This document shows, piece by piece, positions 1 to 6,885 of a stretch of DNA of 7,764 nucleotides. The notes beneath the pieces were generated by a model. It did no database searches. It saw only the letters and a program-made list of their open reading frames with translations, and was not told the DNA's origin. This DNA comes from Sphingomonadales bacterium. Lineage in GTDB: Bacteria > Pseudomonadota > Alphaproteobacteria > Sphingomonadales > Sphingomonadaceae. Within the stretch, counting starts at the first letter, position 1. Each line of letters begins with the position of its first letter. The stretch covers positions 1 through 7,764 of the forward strand of contig JAFLDC010000113.1 in NCBI GenBank assembly GCA_017302775.1, in the 5' to 3' direction. Both the position numbers and the translations under genes were made by a program.

Positions 1-1
1 G

Positions 2-478
2 CTGATGCCGGCGATCCGCGAATCCTGGCCAGATGCTGGCTACCATGTGGTCGGCCGCAACCCTCCTGATTCTCTGAAGGCACTGGACGGGCTTCATGGT
101 TGCCGCGTTTGGGGGGAAGTTGCCGATATTCGCACCTGGCTTGCTGCTGCAGACCTTGCGCTCGTTCCGCTGGAAATCGCGCGAGGGGTTCAGAACAAGG
201 TACTCGAAGCAATGGCGATGCAGCTGCCAGTGGTTTTAAGCCCGCAGGCAGCAACAGGGATAGGTGCTTGCGACGGCGAACATTTTGCCATTGGCGACGA
301 TGACCAGGCGCTGATCGATCATGTTCTCGCTCTGTTGGCTGATCCGTCGTCATCTGCGCTGCTTGGGTTGCGCGCGCGCAGGTTCGTGATCGACGAGCTC
401 AGCTGGGAAGCCGCACTTGATCCGCTCACAGCGCTGTTGCCTTCCGCTCTGCACAGGCATGAGAAACGTGCCGCCTGA
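2..478 (+). CDS. GT4-type sugar transferase, XrtA/PEP-CTERM system associated (C-terminal part)
   Basis: The 5' end is cut by the window; the reading frame is open from base 2 and ends at TGA 476-478, giving about 158 residues. These form the C-terminal Rossmann half of a GT-B glycosyltransferase. The segment GVQNKVLEAMAMQLPVV is the nucleotide-sugar binding E-x7-E-like region of family GT4, and it is followed by SPQAATGI and a typical C-terminal helix ending in a SWE motif. This C-terminus resembles the sugar transferases associated with PEP-CTERM/EpsH1 loci (TIGR03087 type). It would transfer a sugar from an activated nucleotide donor in the cytoplasm during exopolysaccharide assembly. The next gene, exosortase A, starts inside its last codons, so the two are probably translationally coupled. 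The sugar and acceptor cannot be told. The ATG at 5 is internal, not the start. Confidence 0.85.
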   Translation: MMPAIRESWPDAGYHVVGRNPPDSLKALDGLHGCRVWGEVADIRTWLAAADLALVPLEIARGVQNKVLEAMAMQLPVVLSPQAATGIGACDGEHFAIGDDDQALIDHVLALLADPSSSALLGLRARRFVIDELSWEAALDPLTALLPSALHRHEKRAA

Positions 479-2024
479 AACCGTTACAATTGGCGGTCAG
501 TCGAACCAGCCCGAGATTCCCGATAGGTGGCGAAAGGCGCTGCTTTCGCTTGGGCTTGCTTGGCTGACCATTATGGCGTTGTTTCGCAACGACTGGGCGG
601 CGATGGCGGGCCAATGGTGGAACAGCTCCACTTATAATCATATCTTGTTCGTGCCGGCGATTTTCGTCTGGCTGATCTGGCAGCGCTGGCCCGAAGTTAC
701 CCGGAGCGAGCCCAGGGTGTCGGTCTGGGGACTTGCACCACTCGCCCTGGCCTTGCTCGGCTGGGTGCTGGGCAGCTTTGCGGCGTTCGATCTGGTCCGC
801 CAGTCGGCCGTGGTGGCCATGCTGCCGGCCACTGCGCTGATCGTGCTGGGGCCGCGAGCGTTTGTATCGGTACTGTTTCCGATGTTCTACCTGATATTCC
901 TGGTACCGTTCGGCGACGAACTTGTTCCTCCGTTACAGATGATCACCGCCAAACTGACGATCGCTCTGACACAATTGAGCGGCATCCCGGCAGTGATCAA
1001 CGGCGTGTTCATTGATACGCCTGCCGGCCTTTTCGAGGTTGCGGAAGCCTGTTCGGGGGTCAAGTTTCTTGTCGCGATGGTGGCATTGGGGGCTTTGGTG
1101 GCCAACATCGGTTTTCGGTCGTGGCGCCGTCGAGCGCTGTTCATGGGGCTGTGCGTGGTCGTGCCGATACTGGCCAACGGCGTCAGGGCATGGGGAACAA
1201 TCTACGCTGCACAATATATCGGGGCAGACCGCGCCGCTGGGATCGATCATCTGATCTACGGCTGGATTTTCTTCGCCGTGGTCATCGCCGCCGTCATCGG
1301 CCTGTCGTGGCGCTTTTTTGATCGCAGCCTGGGTGAGCCGGCGATTGACATCAACGCGATCCTGCAGGCCGCATGGCTGTCCCGCTGGGAAACTCCCGCC
1401 GTGCAAGCCAAGGTTGTCGTAGCACTGGCTGCGGTCCTGACGATTGCCGGGCTCGGCTGGTCGCACGCAGCGCTCGGCCTGAATGCGACCATGCCGCCGC
1501 GTATCTACCTGCCGGAGGTGGCCGGCTGGAAGCGAGTGGATTATGCTCCCCAATATCCATGGCAACCATCAGCCAGCGGAGCGGACCACCGGTTGCTTGG
1601 TAGTTATGCTGACCCTAACGGTCAGCGCGTCGACCTCTTCTATGCGATCTATGCCGGACAGGGTGAGGGGCGCGAAGCTGCCGGTTTCGGGCAGGGGGCG
1701 TTTGTACCGGGGGGCGACTGGTCATGGTCCGGTGCAGGGCCGCACACCGGTTTGGGTAAGAGCGAACTGTTGGTTTACCGGGGATCAGGCGAGCGTCTGG
1801 CCGTGACCTGGTACCGAAATGGCGATGTGCTGACCGGCAGCAACATTCGTCTGAAACTGGCGATCATCGCTGACCGGCTGGCGTTGCGATCGCAGCACAC
1901 TGCAGTGCTGGTCATTTCGGCTGAGCGCAGCAACGGTCAAAACCCCGAAAGAGCCGTGGACTCATTTGTCAAATCCGTGGGCCCGCGGGGTGCGGGGATG
2001 GACCGGATCGGAGAAGGGCGCTAA
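459..2024 (+). CDS. xrtA: Exosortase A fused to a C-terminal EpsI domain
   Basis: A 521-residue polytopic inner-membrane protein. Residues about 28-290 are the exosortase domain, with roughly eight hydrophobic helices. The early signature WWNSSTYNHILFVP is at 53-66, and the catalytic triad is Cys198 (in EACSGVKFL), Arg243 (in ANGVRAWG) and His264 (in GIDHLIYGW). A further membrane helix at about 317-335 leads into an EpsI-type periplasmic domain (about 340-510). Exosortases recognise the C-terminal PEP-CTERM signal of exported proteins and cleave it, acting as transpeptidase-like sorting enzymes; EpsI is needed for exopolysaccharide production in methylotrophs. The two-domain fusion is a known XrtA arrangement. 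I chose ATG 459, overlapping the upstream gene by 20 bases. An in-frame TTG at 417 would add 14 residues (MIRSQRCC...) that do not look like protein sequence. No clear Shine-Dalgarno precedes ATG 459, which fits coupling. Confidence 0.93.
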   Translation: MRNVPPETVTIGGQSNQPEIPDRWRKALLSLGLAWLTIMALFRNDWAAMAGQWWNSSTYNHILFVPAIFVWLIWQRWPEVTRSEPRVSVWGLAPLALALLGWVLGSFAAFDLVRQSAVVAMLPATALIVLGPRAFVSVLFPMFYLIFLVPFGDELVPPLQMITAKLTIALTQLSGIPAVINGVFIDTPAGLFEVAEACSGVKFLVAMVALGALVANIGFRSWRRRALFMGLCVVVPILANGVRAWGTIYAAQYIGADRAAGIDHLIYGWIFFAVVIAAVIGLSWRFFDRSLGEPAIDINAILQAAWLSRWETPAVQAKVVVALAAVLTIAGLGWSHAALGLNATMPPRIYLPEVAGWKRVDYAPQYPWQPSASGADHRLLGSYADPNGQRVDLFYAIYAGQGEGREAAGFGQGAFVPGGDWSWSGAGPHTGLGKSELLVYRGSGERLAVTWYRNGDVLTGSNIRLKLAIIADRLALRSQHTAVLVISAERSNGQNPERAVDSFVKSVGPRGAGMDRIGEGR

Positions 2025-2036
2025 GCGCAGCCGGCA

Positions 2037-3929
2037 ATGTGCGGAATATCTGGCATTTTTCACCTTTCGACGGCCAAGCCGGTTGATCCGGCACGGATCG
2101 AAAAGATGTGTGCGGTCATGGCTCACCGCGGGCCTGACGGGCAAGGCGTGTGGACTGCGCCGGGCGTGGGCCTTGGGCATTTGCGGTTGTCGATCATCGA
2201 TCTGGCCGGATCACCACAGCCGATGGCATCTGCCGACGGCCGCGCGATGCTGGTGTTCAACGGTGAAATCTACAACTTTCGCGAACTGCGCGAGGAACTG
2301 CGTGCGGCAGGTGCTGAATTTCACACTGACGGAGACAGTGAAGTCATTCTGGCGGCCTGGCAGCGTTGGGGGGCAGAATGTCTACCGCGGCTGCATGGCA
2401 TGTTTGCTTTCGCCATATACGATCTGACTGATCGAACCCTGTTCCTGGCGCGCGACCGGCTGGGGGTAAAGCCGCTGTTCTACGCGCCGCTCAGTGACGG
2501 CAGCATCGCATTCGCTTCTGAACTGAAGGGGCTGACCGCGCATCCGTTGTTGCGGCGCGAAATCGATCCATTGGCAGTAGAGGACTATCTCGCCTGGGGA
2601 TACATACCGGATCATCGTTCGATCCTCAGCAACGTCAGGAAATTGCCGGCCGGACACGCATTGCTGCTGCGGCATGATGCGCCATTGCCTGAGCCCCGCC
2701 AGTGGTGGGACATCTCATTCGCCGATCGCCACAAGGGCAAACCCGCTGATCTTGAGGCAGAACTGCTTCACCTGCTACGCGAAGCCGTCAGGTCGAGAAT
2801 GGTATCCGATGTGCCGCTTGGGGCGTTCCTCTCCGGTGGGGTCGATAGCTCGGCGGTCGTCGCTTTGATGGCGGAGATAAGCGCTCAACCGGTTAAAACC
2901 TGCTCGATCGGGTTCGATGTCGCCGGGCTGGATGAGACCGCCTATGCCGACCAGATCGCGCGAAAGTTTGCGACCGACCATCGCTCCCGCCTCGTTTCGC
3001 CGGATGATTTCGAGCACGTCGATGCGCTGGCTGCGATGTTCGACGAACCCTTTGCCGATGCCTCTGCCTTGCCGACTTGGCGGGTGTGCCAGTTGGCGCG
3101 TGAGTCGGTAACCGTCGCATTGTCGGGTGATGGCGCTGATGAGGCATTTGCCGGATATCGTCGGCACCGGTTCCATCATGGCGAGGACCGGCTGCGCAGC
3201 TTGCTGCCGCAATCATGGCGCGGGCCGCTCTTTGGCAGGCTCGGCGCCATCTATCCCAAGGCGGATTGGGCACCGCGTCCGCTTCGTGCCAAGGCGACGT
3301 TGCAGGCTTTGGCCGCTACCAGCGAAGCTGGCTATGCCCGTGCGGTGGGTGTGACGCCACCTGAACAGCGTGAAGCGCTGTACTCACCCGAATTTCTAAC
3401 GCTGCGTGGAGACTACCGGGCAGAGCAGCAGTGGGAGGCCACGATGCGCCGGGCGCCGGCGCGCTCGGGACTGGATCGGGCCCAGTATGCTGACCTCAAG
3501 TTCTGGCTGCCAGGCGATATCCTGACCAAGGTCGATCGAACCAGCATGGCGGTCAGCCTTGAAGCGCGCGAGCCGTTGCTAGACCATCGCCTGCTGGAAT
3601 TCGCGGCGAGATTGCCTGAAGATATGCGGCTCAGCGGCGGGCAGGGTAAATGGTTGTTGAAGAAGACGATGCAGCGTTACCTGCCCAATGATATCCTCTA
3701 TCGGCCCAAACAGGGTTTCGTCACTCCGATCACGCAGTGGTTTCGCGGGCCGCTGGCGGCAGGTGCACGGGCGATTGCCGGAAGTACGGCCCTGGCAAGA
3801 ACCGGCTGGTTCGATCAACGACGCCTCGTAACCATTGCCGAGGAGCACATTTCCGGCCGATCCGACCACGGACGACTGCTGTGGCAGTTGCTGATGCTGG
3901 ATCGGTCACTCGGTCGACTGGCGTTGTAA
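2037..3929 (+). CDS. XrtA-system glutamine amidotransferase (asparagine synthase family)
   Basis: A 630-residue class II glutamine amidotransferase of the asparagine synthetase B fold. After removal of Met1, Cys2 (MCGISGIF) is the N-terminal nucleophile that hydrolyses glutamine. HRGPDG, FNGEIYNF, DGDSEVI and RDRLGVKPL complete the glutaminase domain (about 1-200). The ATP-pyrophosphatase domain carries the PP-loop SGGVDSS at 266-272 and SGDGADE at 363-369; KVDRTSMAVSLEAREPLLDH is the usual C-terminal synthase motif. Key residues are intact, so ammonia transfer to an AMP-activated carboxylate is expected. Length and context match the exosortase-A-associated amidotransferase 1 family (TIGR03108), which is thought to amidate a sugar acid or lipid-linked intermediate of the polysaccharide rather than make asparagine; that role is inference. 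It starts 12 bases after xrtA in the same operon. A GAAGG at 2013-2017 is distant from the ATG, so coupling is likely. Confidence 0.93.
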   Translation: MCGISGIFHLSTAKPVDPARIEKMCAVMAHRGPDGQGVWTAPGVGLGHLRLSIIDLAGSPQPMASADGRAMLVFNGEIYNFRELREELRAAGAEFHTDGDSEVILAAWQRWGAECLPRLHGMFAFAIYDLTDRTLFLARDRLGVKPLFYAPLSDGSIAFASELKGLTAHPLLRREIDPLAVEDYLAWGYIPDHRSILSNVRKLPAGHALLLRHDAPLPEPRQWWDISFADRHKGKPADLEAELLHLLREAVRSRMVSDVPLGAFLSGGVDSSAVVALMAEISAQPVKTCSIGFDVAGLDETAYADQIARKFATDHRSRLVSPDDFEHVDALAAMFDEPFADASALPTWRVCQLARESVTVALSGDGADEAFAGYRRHRFHHGEDRLRSLLPQSWRGPLFGRLGAIYPKADWAPRPLRAKATLQALAATSEAGYARAVGVTPPEQREALYSPEFLTLRGDYRAEQQWEATMRRAPARSGLDRAQYADLKFWLPGDILTKVDRTSMAVSLEAREPLLDHRLLEFAARLPEDMRLSGGQGKWLLKKTMQRYLPNDILYRPKQGFVTPITQWFRGPLAAGARAIAGSTALARTGWFDQRRLVTIAEEHISGRSDHGRLLWQLLMLDRSLGRLAL

Positions 3930-3957
3930 AAGCCCCAACCAAGGGTACATCAAAACG

Positions 3958-3988
3958 AAAACGGCCCCAGCTTTCGCCGAGGCCGTTT
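3958..3988 (-). terminator. Hairpin terminator between convergent genes
   Basis: The arms AAACGGCC (3959-3966) and GGCCGTTT (3981-3988) pair perfectly over 8 bp around a 14-base loop. Read on the - strand, the stem is followed at once by TTTTCGTTTTG, a good U-tract, so it is best oriented to end transcription of the small - strand gene whose stop lies 18 bases upstream. On the + strand it sits 30 bases after the amidotransferase stop, but only three T residues follow the GC part, so it may also serve that operon with lower efficiency. Confidence 0.8.
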
Positions 3989-4006
3989 GGAAACTTGCGG
4001 ATCGCC

Positions 4007-4051
4007 TCAGCGGCGGCCGAAGAAACGCTCCAGATAGTCGTACATGCCCAT
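4007..4051 (-). CDS. Candidate 14-residue microprotein MGMYDYLERFFGRR
   Basis: On the - strand, ATG 4051-4049 opens a 14-codon frame ending in TGA 4009-4007. It is preceded by AGGAGAA (4063-4057), leaving 7 bases between AGGAG and the ATG, which is close to ideal. A hairpin terminator with a U-tract begins 18 bases after the stop, and a plausible promoter lies about 50-80 bases upstream. Codons are GC-ending where choice allows (GGC, TAC, GAC, CTG, GAG, TTC, CGC), as in the neighbouring genes. The peptide has aromatic and leucine residues in the middle and an Arg-Arg tail. It could be a short amphipathic membrane-associating peptide, a regulatory peptide, or the coded part of a dual-function small RNA. 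No family is recognised. A leader peptide is unlikely, because what follows on this strand is only antisense to the amidotransferase. Existence as a gene is inferred from signal layout. Confidence 0.6.
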   Translation of the reverse strand: MGMYDYLERFFGRR

Positions 4052-4056
4052 GTTTG

Positions 4057-4063
4057 TTCTCCT
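4057..4063 (-). promoter_or_regulatory. Shine-Dalgarno site of the 14-residue ORF
   Basis: On the - strand AGGAGAA ends 5 bases before the ATG at 4051, with the core AGGAG 7 bases from it. It is the best-placed ribosome binding site in the window and decides the first ATG over the second in-frame ATG at 4045. Confidence 0.65.
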
Positions 4064-4103
4064 GCAGACGAGAGCGGTCCCACCAGGGAACTACCGCACT
4101 CAT

Positions 4104-4131
4104 AGAATAACGAATTCTTTACCAAAGGCAA
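4104..4131 (-). promoter_or_regulatory. Possible sigma-70-like promoter for the 14-residue ORF
   Basis: On the - strand TTGCCT (4131-4126) and TATTCT (4109-4104) are separated by 16 bases, matching the -35 and -10 consensus at four of six positions each. The surrounding 100 bases are distinctly AT-rich in a GC-rich window. Transcription would start near 4097 and give an RNA of about 140 bases ending at the 3958-3988 hairpin. Consensus matching in AT-rich DNA is weak evidence. Confidence 0.35.
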
Positions 4132-4217
4132 TAACGATCTATTTACGCAATCTGTCGCCTGCGCCCATAAAATTACAATATTTTTCAGCTGTTTGTTAGG
4201 GTTGGCAAGCTTGAAGC

Positions 4218-4239
4218 GGGCAAGCGGTCCGGCGCGGCT
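4218..4239 (+). repeat. Left copy of 22-bp imperfect direct repeat
   Basis: This copy reads GGGCAAGCGGT, then CC, then GGCGCGGCT. A second copy at 6886-6907 is the same except AG in place of CC, giving 20 of 22 matches in the same orientation. The two copies sit in the intergenic regions on either side of the c-di-GMP phosphodiesterase gene. Confidence 0.5.
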
Positions 4240-4240
4240 G

Positions 4241-4260
4241 TGCGCAAAAGTGCGCAAACG
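4241..4260 (+). repeat. Tandem TGCGCAAA repeat with 10-bp period
   Basis: TGCGCAAAAG is followed directly by TGCGCAAACG, so 9 of 10 bases repeat with a spacing of about one helical turn. Direct repeats at this spacing are a common arrangement for response-regulator or other dimeric activator sites, but no gene start lies close enough downstream to assign a target. Confidence 0.4.
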
Positions 4261-4326
4261 AGCGGAACGCGGCGGCGCTTGGATGCCGATTCGCATGCTG
4301 CTGCCGGGCGGGCGCCGTTTCGATTT

Positions 4327-4355
4327 ATGCTGAGGCCAGGATGCCAATTCAGCAT
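4327..4355 (-). repeat. 7-bp inverted repeat (hairpin) downstream of the c-di-GMP gene
   Basis: ATGCTGA (4327-4333) and TCAGCAT (4349-4355) are perfect inverted copies; inside them GGC (4334-4336) and GCC (4343-4345) can extend the stem with a bulge. It lies 37 bases beyond the stop of the - strand c-di-GMP gene, where a terminator would be expected. On that strand it is followed by AAATCG rather than a U-tract, so it is at best a weak terminator or RNA-stabilising hairpin. Confidence 0.4.
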
Positions 4356-4370
4356 CAGGGGAGGCGATGG

Positions 4371-4426
4371 CAATACTTGAAACGCGTGTGACTAAGCGAC
4401 TTTTGCGTGATTGATTTCAAGTATTG
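4371..4426. repeat. Perfect 12-bp inverted repeat spanning the stop of the c-di-GMP gene
   Basis: CAATACTTGAAA (4371-4382) and TTTCAAGTATTG (4415-4426) are exact reverse complements separated by 32 bases. The right arm is coding (codons for TILEI near the protein C-terminus) and the left arm lies beyond the TAG stop at 4394-4392. The transcript could fold across its own stop codon. There is no U-tract after the arm. Confidence 0.65.
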
Positions 4427-6695
4427 TAGTTAGAGCTTCAAGATGCATTGGTCTGGCCAAATAATAACCTTGAGCAATATCGCAGCCAATTGACCGCAGC
4501 ATTTCAAGTGTTTCTGGATCTTCGATGCCCTCTGCGATCACCCGCCGACCAAGCCCGTGGGCGAGTTCGATCGTCGATTCAACCAGAAGCATGTCGCTGG
4601 CGTTGTTGACCAGGCCACCGACAAAGCGCCGGTCTATCTTGATCTCCTGGCACGGCACCGACCGCAGGTACTCCAGCGTGGCATTTCCTGTACCATAGTC
4701 ATCGATGGAGAGATCGATGCCGATGGCGGAGATTCCGATAAGGTTCCGCGCTACGACTTCATGCTCACTGAATGGCGCGGACTCGGTAACCTCCAGGGTC
4801 AGGTTGGACGCCGGGAAGCCCGTTTGGATCAAAATCTGGGCAATATGCGCAGGCAGCTGATCATACTCCAGCAGGCTGGCGGATATGTTGACGCTGAGCC
4901 GGAAGTCAGGATCAGTCGCCAGGATGTGGCGGGTTGAACTGGTGGCCTGCTCAAGGATGTGAAATGTCAGACGCTTGATGCGTTTGTGCGATTCGGCCGG
5001 CAAGACGAAGGCTTCCGGCGATATTGCACCGCGGGTGGGGTGCTGCCATCGGACCAGCGCCTCTGCGCCGGAAATCCGGTCTGTGCGAAGATCGAACTGT
5101 GGCTGATAGGCGATCCAGATGTCGCCCGCGTCGATAGCGTCGTCGAGTTCCGTCATGAGCGACAGTTCCCAAGCGGTATCTTCGTCATTGGTTGTGAAAT
5201 TGAACTGGATCAGTCGATGCTTCGAAGCAGCGTTGTCTGCCGCGAGCAGTGCCCGGCCGATCCGGTTTACTACCGGGCGCATCAAGTCCATTTCCACCCC
5301 GAAAGCGACATGAATGTCGAGCTTGCGGCCACGTATCTCAAAATGACTCTCAATGATCCGCGCCAGGCCAGAAAGATGGTCTTCCAGTTCAGCCGGTGAT
5401 AGCGTTGGCCCCAGCCAATATAGCACGTCTTCTGCCTGGTAAAAGCTGCTGTTGCTGTCGGGCAGAGCAAGACGACGTGCCAGCTCGTTAACCAGCTCAT
5501 CGTCAACTGGCGTATCAAAACTCGCACAAATCGCGGCATAGTTGCGAATGCGCATTGCAATGATTGGGCGTTCGGTTGCCGCGGGCTCCTCACGCAGGGC
5601 GGAGATCGTGGGAAGCAGCGATCCGGCATTCTTCAGGCGGGCTGCTGCCAGGGTACGCAAGGTGGCGGCACGATAAACTACCACACCAAACATCACATAG
5701 GCCGGAACAAAGGCAGCCGTGACAAAATATATGTCGAGCGCAAAGGGAACGAAGATCCCAAGAACTGCGCCGGTTGCGGCGACTGCGACGAACTTCTTGT
5801 TCGCGCGTACCCGCAGCGCCAACGCAGCCAAGCTTGCCGCAACCAGCCAGGCGGGAAGAAATCCGATATCGATCGGTACGCCTTCTTTGAGCGTTTGCGC
5901 GCCAACCGCATGGACATATACACCCGGAATCCACTGCTGTCCCAGAATTTGCAGATAGTCGGACGAGTATTCCATAGTCTCGCCGATCAACACGTCCTTG
6001 CCGCGAAATGCATCGTCCGCCACCTTGCCGTTCACCGCATCAACAAGGCTGATGGTCGGGAACGTTTTCGCCTGGATCGACCAGTCTGGACGGTAACGTG
6101 AGCCAACGGGTCCCGACCGGCCAGCAATATCGGTTGATATGGACGGGGTGACCTCACCGTTGATATCGTCAGCAAATACCAGTTCGGCGGAAAGATTGAA
6201 TGGCGTCACTGCACCGTTGAGACTGCGCAGCGGCGTCCTCCCGCTAAATACGGGTGCTGCGACAACCGGTTCTTTCTTGCCGTTGTGGTGGCGAATGAAC
6301 AACGCGCCGGTGAAAACGCGTCCGCTGTATCGGCTTAACGCGTGAGCGAATGCAGCGTCACCCGCTGCGTCTTCCGGTATGGAAAAGGCTTCGTCGAAAT
6401 AGACCCGCTTGGCGCCCATCGCGAACAGCCGATCGAGGAGGCGCGCGTTGTACTCACGCGAGTAACGCTCCTTACCGTAGGTCGAAACGGTTTTGTTGTC
6501 GATTGCGACCACTACGATCGAGGGATCGGCAGGCCTGGCCCGTAACTGGTTCCGCAAGCCGCGGTGGATGTCTTCAATCGGCAGTGCAATCTGGATGATC
6601 CCCATGATCCCCGTGATCACGAGGGTCCAGACGAACAGCTTTGTCCTGCTGGGACGCTTTTTTCCCCGACGTTTTCGATTGAACGGCCACATCAT
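4392..6695 (-). CDS. CHASE2 - degenerate GGDEF - EAL membrane c-di-GMP phosphodiesterase
   Basis: A 767-residue inner-membrane signalling protein. A basic N-terminus precedes one helix (about 20-39); residues about 45-275 form an extracytoplasmic CHASE2 sensor (SIVVVAIDNKTV at 59-70, RVYFDEAF near 97-104). Hydrophobic segments at about 279-293, 302-320 and 323-341 follow. Residues about 365-500 look like a GGDEF fold whose signature is lost (QAEDV at 420-424), so cyclase activity is not expected. The EAL domain (about 505-760) is intact: E545-A-L, N603, E635, D665-D666 in DDYGTG, K686, E722 in AEGIE and Q742. It should hydrolyse c-di-GMP to pGpG in response to a periplasmic cue. Start: ATG 6695, just before a basic stretch and the first helix. 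The frame stays open to GTG 6911, but the extra 72 residues are poor in protein character. Divergent from the TonB receptor gene. Confidence 0.9.
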   Translation of the reverse strand: MMWPFNRKRRGKKRPSRTKLFVWTLVITGIMGIIQIALPIEDIHRGLRNQLRARPADPSIVVVAIDNKTVSTYGKERYSREYNARLLDRLFAMGAKRVYFDEAFSIPEDAAGDAAFAHALSRYSGRVFTGALFIRHHNGKKEPVVAAPVFSGRTPLRSLNGAVTPFNLSAELVFADDINGEVTPSISTDIAGRSGPVGSRYRPDWSIQAKTFPTISLVDAVNGKVADDAFRGKDVLIGETMEYSSDYLQILGQQWIPGVYVHAVGAQTLKEGVPIDIGFLPAWLVAASLAALALRVRANKKFVAVAATGAVLGIFVPFALDIYFVTAAFVPAYVMFGVVVYRAATLRTLAAARLKNAGSLLPTISALREEPAATERPIIAMRIRNYAAICASFDTPVDDELVNELARRLALPDSNSSFYQAEDVLYWLGPTLSPAELEDHLSGLARIIESHFEIRGRKLDIHVAFGVEMDLMRPVVNRIGRALLAADNAASKHRLIQFNFTTNDEDTAWELSLMTELDDAIDAGDIWIAYQPQFDLRTDRISGAEALVRWQHPTRGAISPEAFVLPAESHKRIKRLTFHILEQATSSTRHILATDPDFRLSVNISASLLEYDQLPAHIAQILIQTGFPASNLTLEVTESAPFSEHEVVARNLIGISAIGIDLSIDDYGTGNATLEYLRSVPCQEIKIDRRFVGGLVNNASDMLLVESTIELAHGLGRRVIAEGIEDPETLEMLRSIGCDIAQGYYLARPMHLEALTTILEINHAKVA

Positions 6696-6750
6696 GCGTA
6701 GGATCCATCTCTGGCGCGGATTTCCGAACGATTTCCACGCAGGAATGCTG

Positions 6751-6762
6751 CCTCCCCCTTTT
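6751..6762 (-). promoter_or_regulatory. Strong Shine-Dalgarno-like run without an obvious start
   Basis: On the - strand AAAAGGGGGAGG lies 55 bases before the chosen ATG of the c-di-GMP gene, too far to serve it. An in-frame ATT is only 4 bases away and a GTG in another frame is 12 bases away. It may indicate a non-standard start or be chance. Confidence 0.25.
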
Positions 6763-6885
6763 GTTAAGGAGCTGGCGTCATGGTTCCTGCGATGTACCTT
6801 CAAGTGCCGCATAGAAGCCGGATACCGCGAATATGGTAATTTTTCGTTATCCCTACCACGAGATGAACGCCGGACGGATCGTGCC

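Larger units (their letters stand above)
4052..4391. other. Repeat-bearing intergenic region between the microprotein ORF and the c-di-GMP gene
   Basis: About 340 bases with no convincing longer gene. The left part (about 4095-4200) is AT-rich and suited to carry the promoter of the small - strand ORF. The right part is GC-rich and holds several short repeats: one copy of a 22-bp dispersed repeat, a tandem TGCGCAAA pair, a near-repeat GGATGCC(G/A)ATTC at 4281-4292 and 4339-4350, a 7-bp hairpin and half of a 12-bp inverted repeat. No tRNA-like structure was seen. Confidence 0.6.

Noticed and set aside
933..1565. 210-codon open frame on the - strand inside xrtA
   Set aside because: It is antisense to a gene with a full catalytic triad and membrane helices. 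Its translation is rich in Arg, His, Asp and Pro without any fold or motif, typical of a GC-rich shadow frame.
3730..4347. 205-codon open frame on the - strand across the amidotransferase end, terminator and microprotein ORF
   Set aside because: It runs through a hairpin terminator and 200 bases of the amidotransferase antisense, has no ribosome site, and its translation shows no domain character. The 14-codon frame with good signals explains the region better.
4185..4373. 62-codon - strand frame just downstream of the c-di-GMP gene
   Set aside because: It would start at TTG within the inverted repeat with no Shine-Dalgarno sequence, and it translates into Arg/Pro/Ala-rich sequence with no recognisable feature.
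4367..4414. 15-codon + strand frame beginning MAILET, preceded by AGGGGAGG
   Set aside because: The purine run is only 2 bases from the ATG, too close for efficient initiation. No promoter or terminator is visible, and half the frame is antisense to the c-di-GMP gene end.
5282..5629. 115-codon - strand frame inside the c-di-GMP gene in another frame
   Set aside because: It overlaps the conserved region of a gene with clear domains on the same strand; the alternative translation has no motif.
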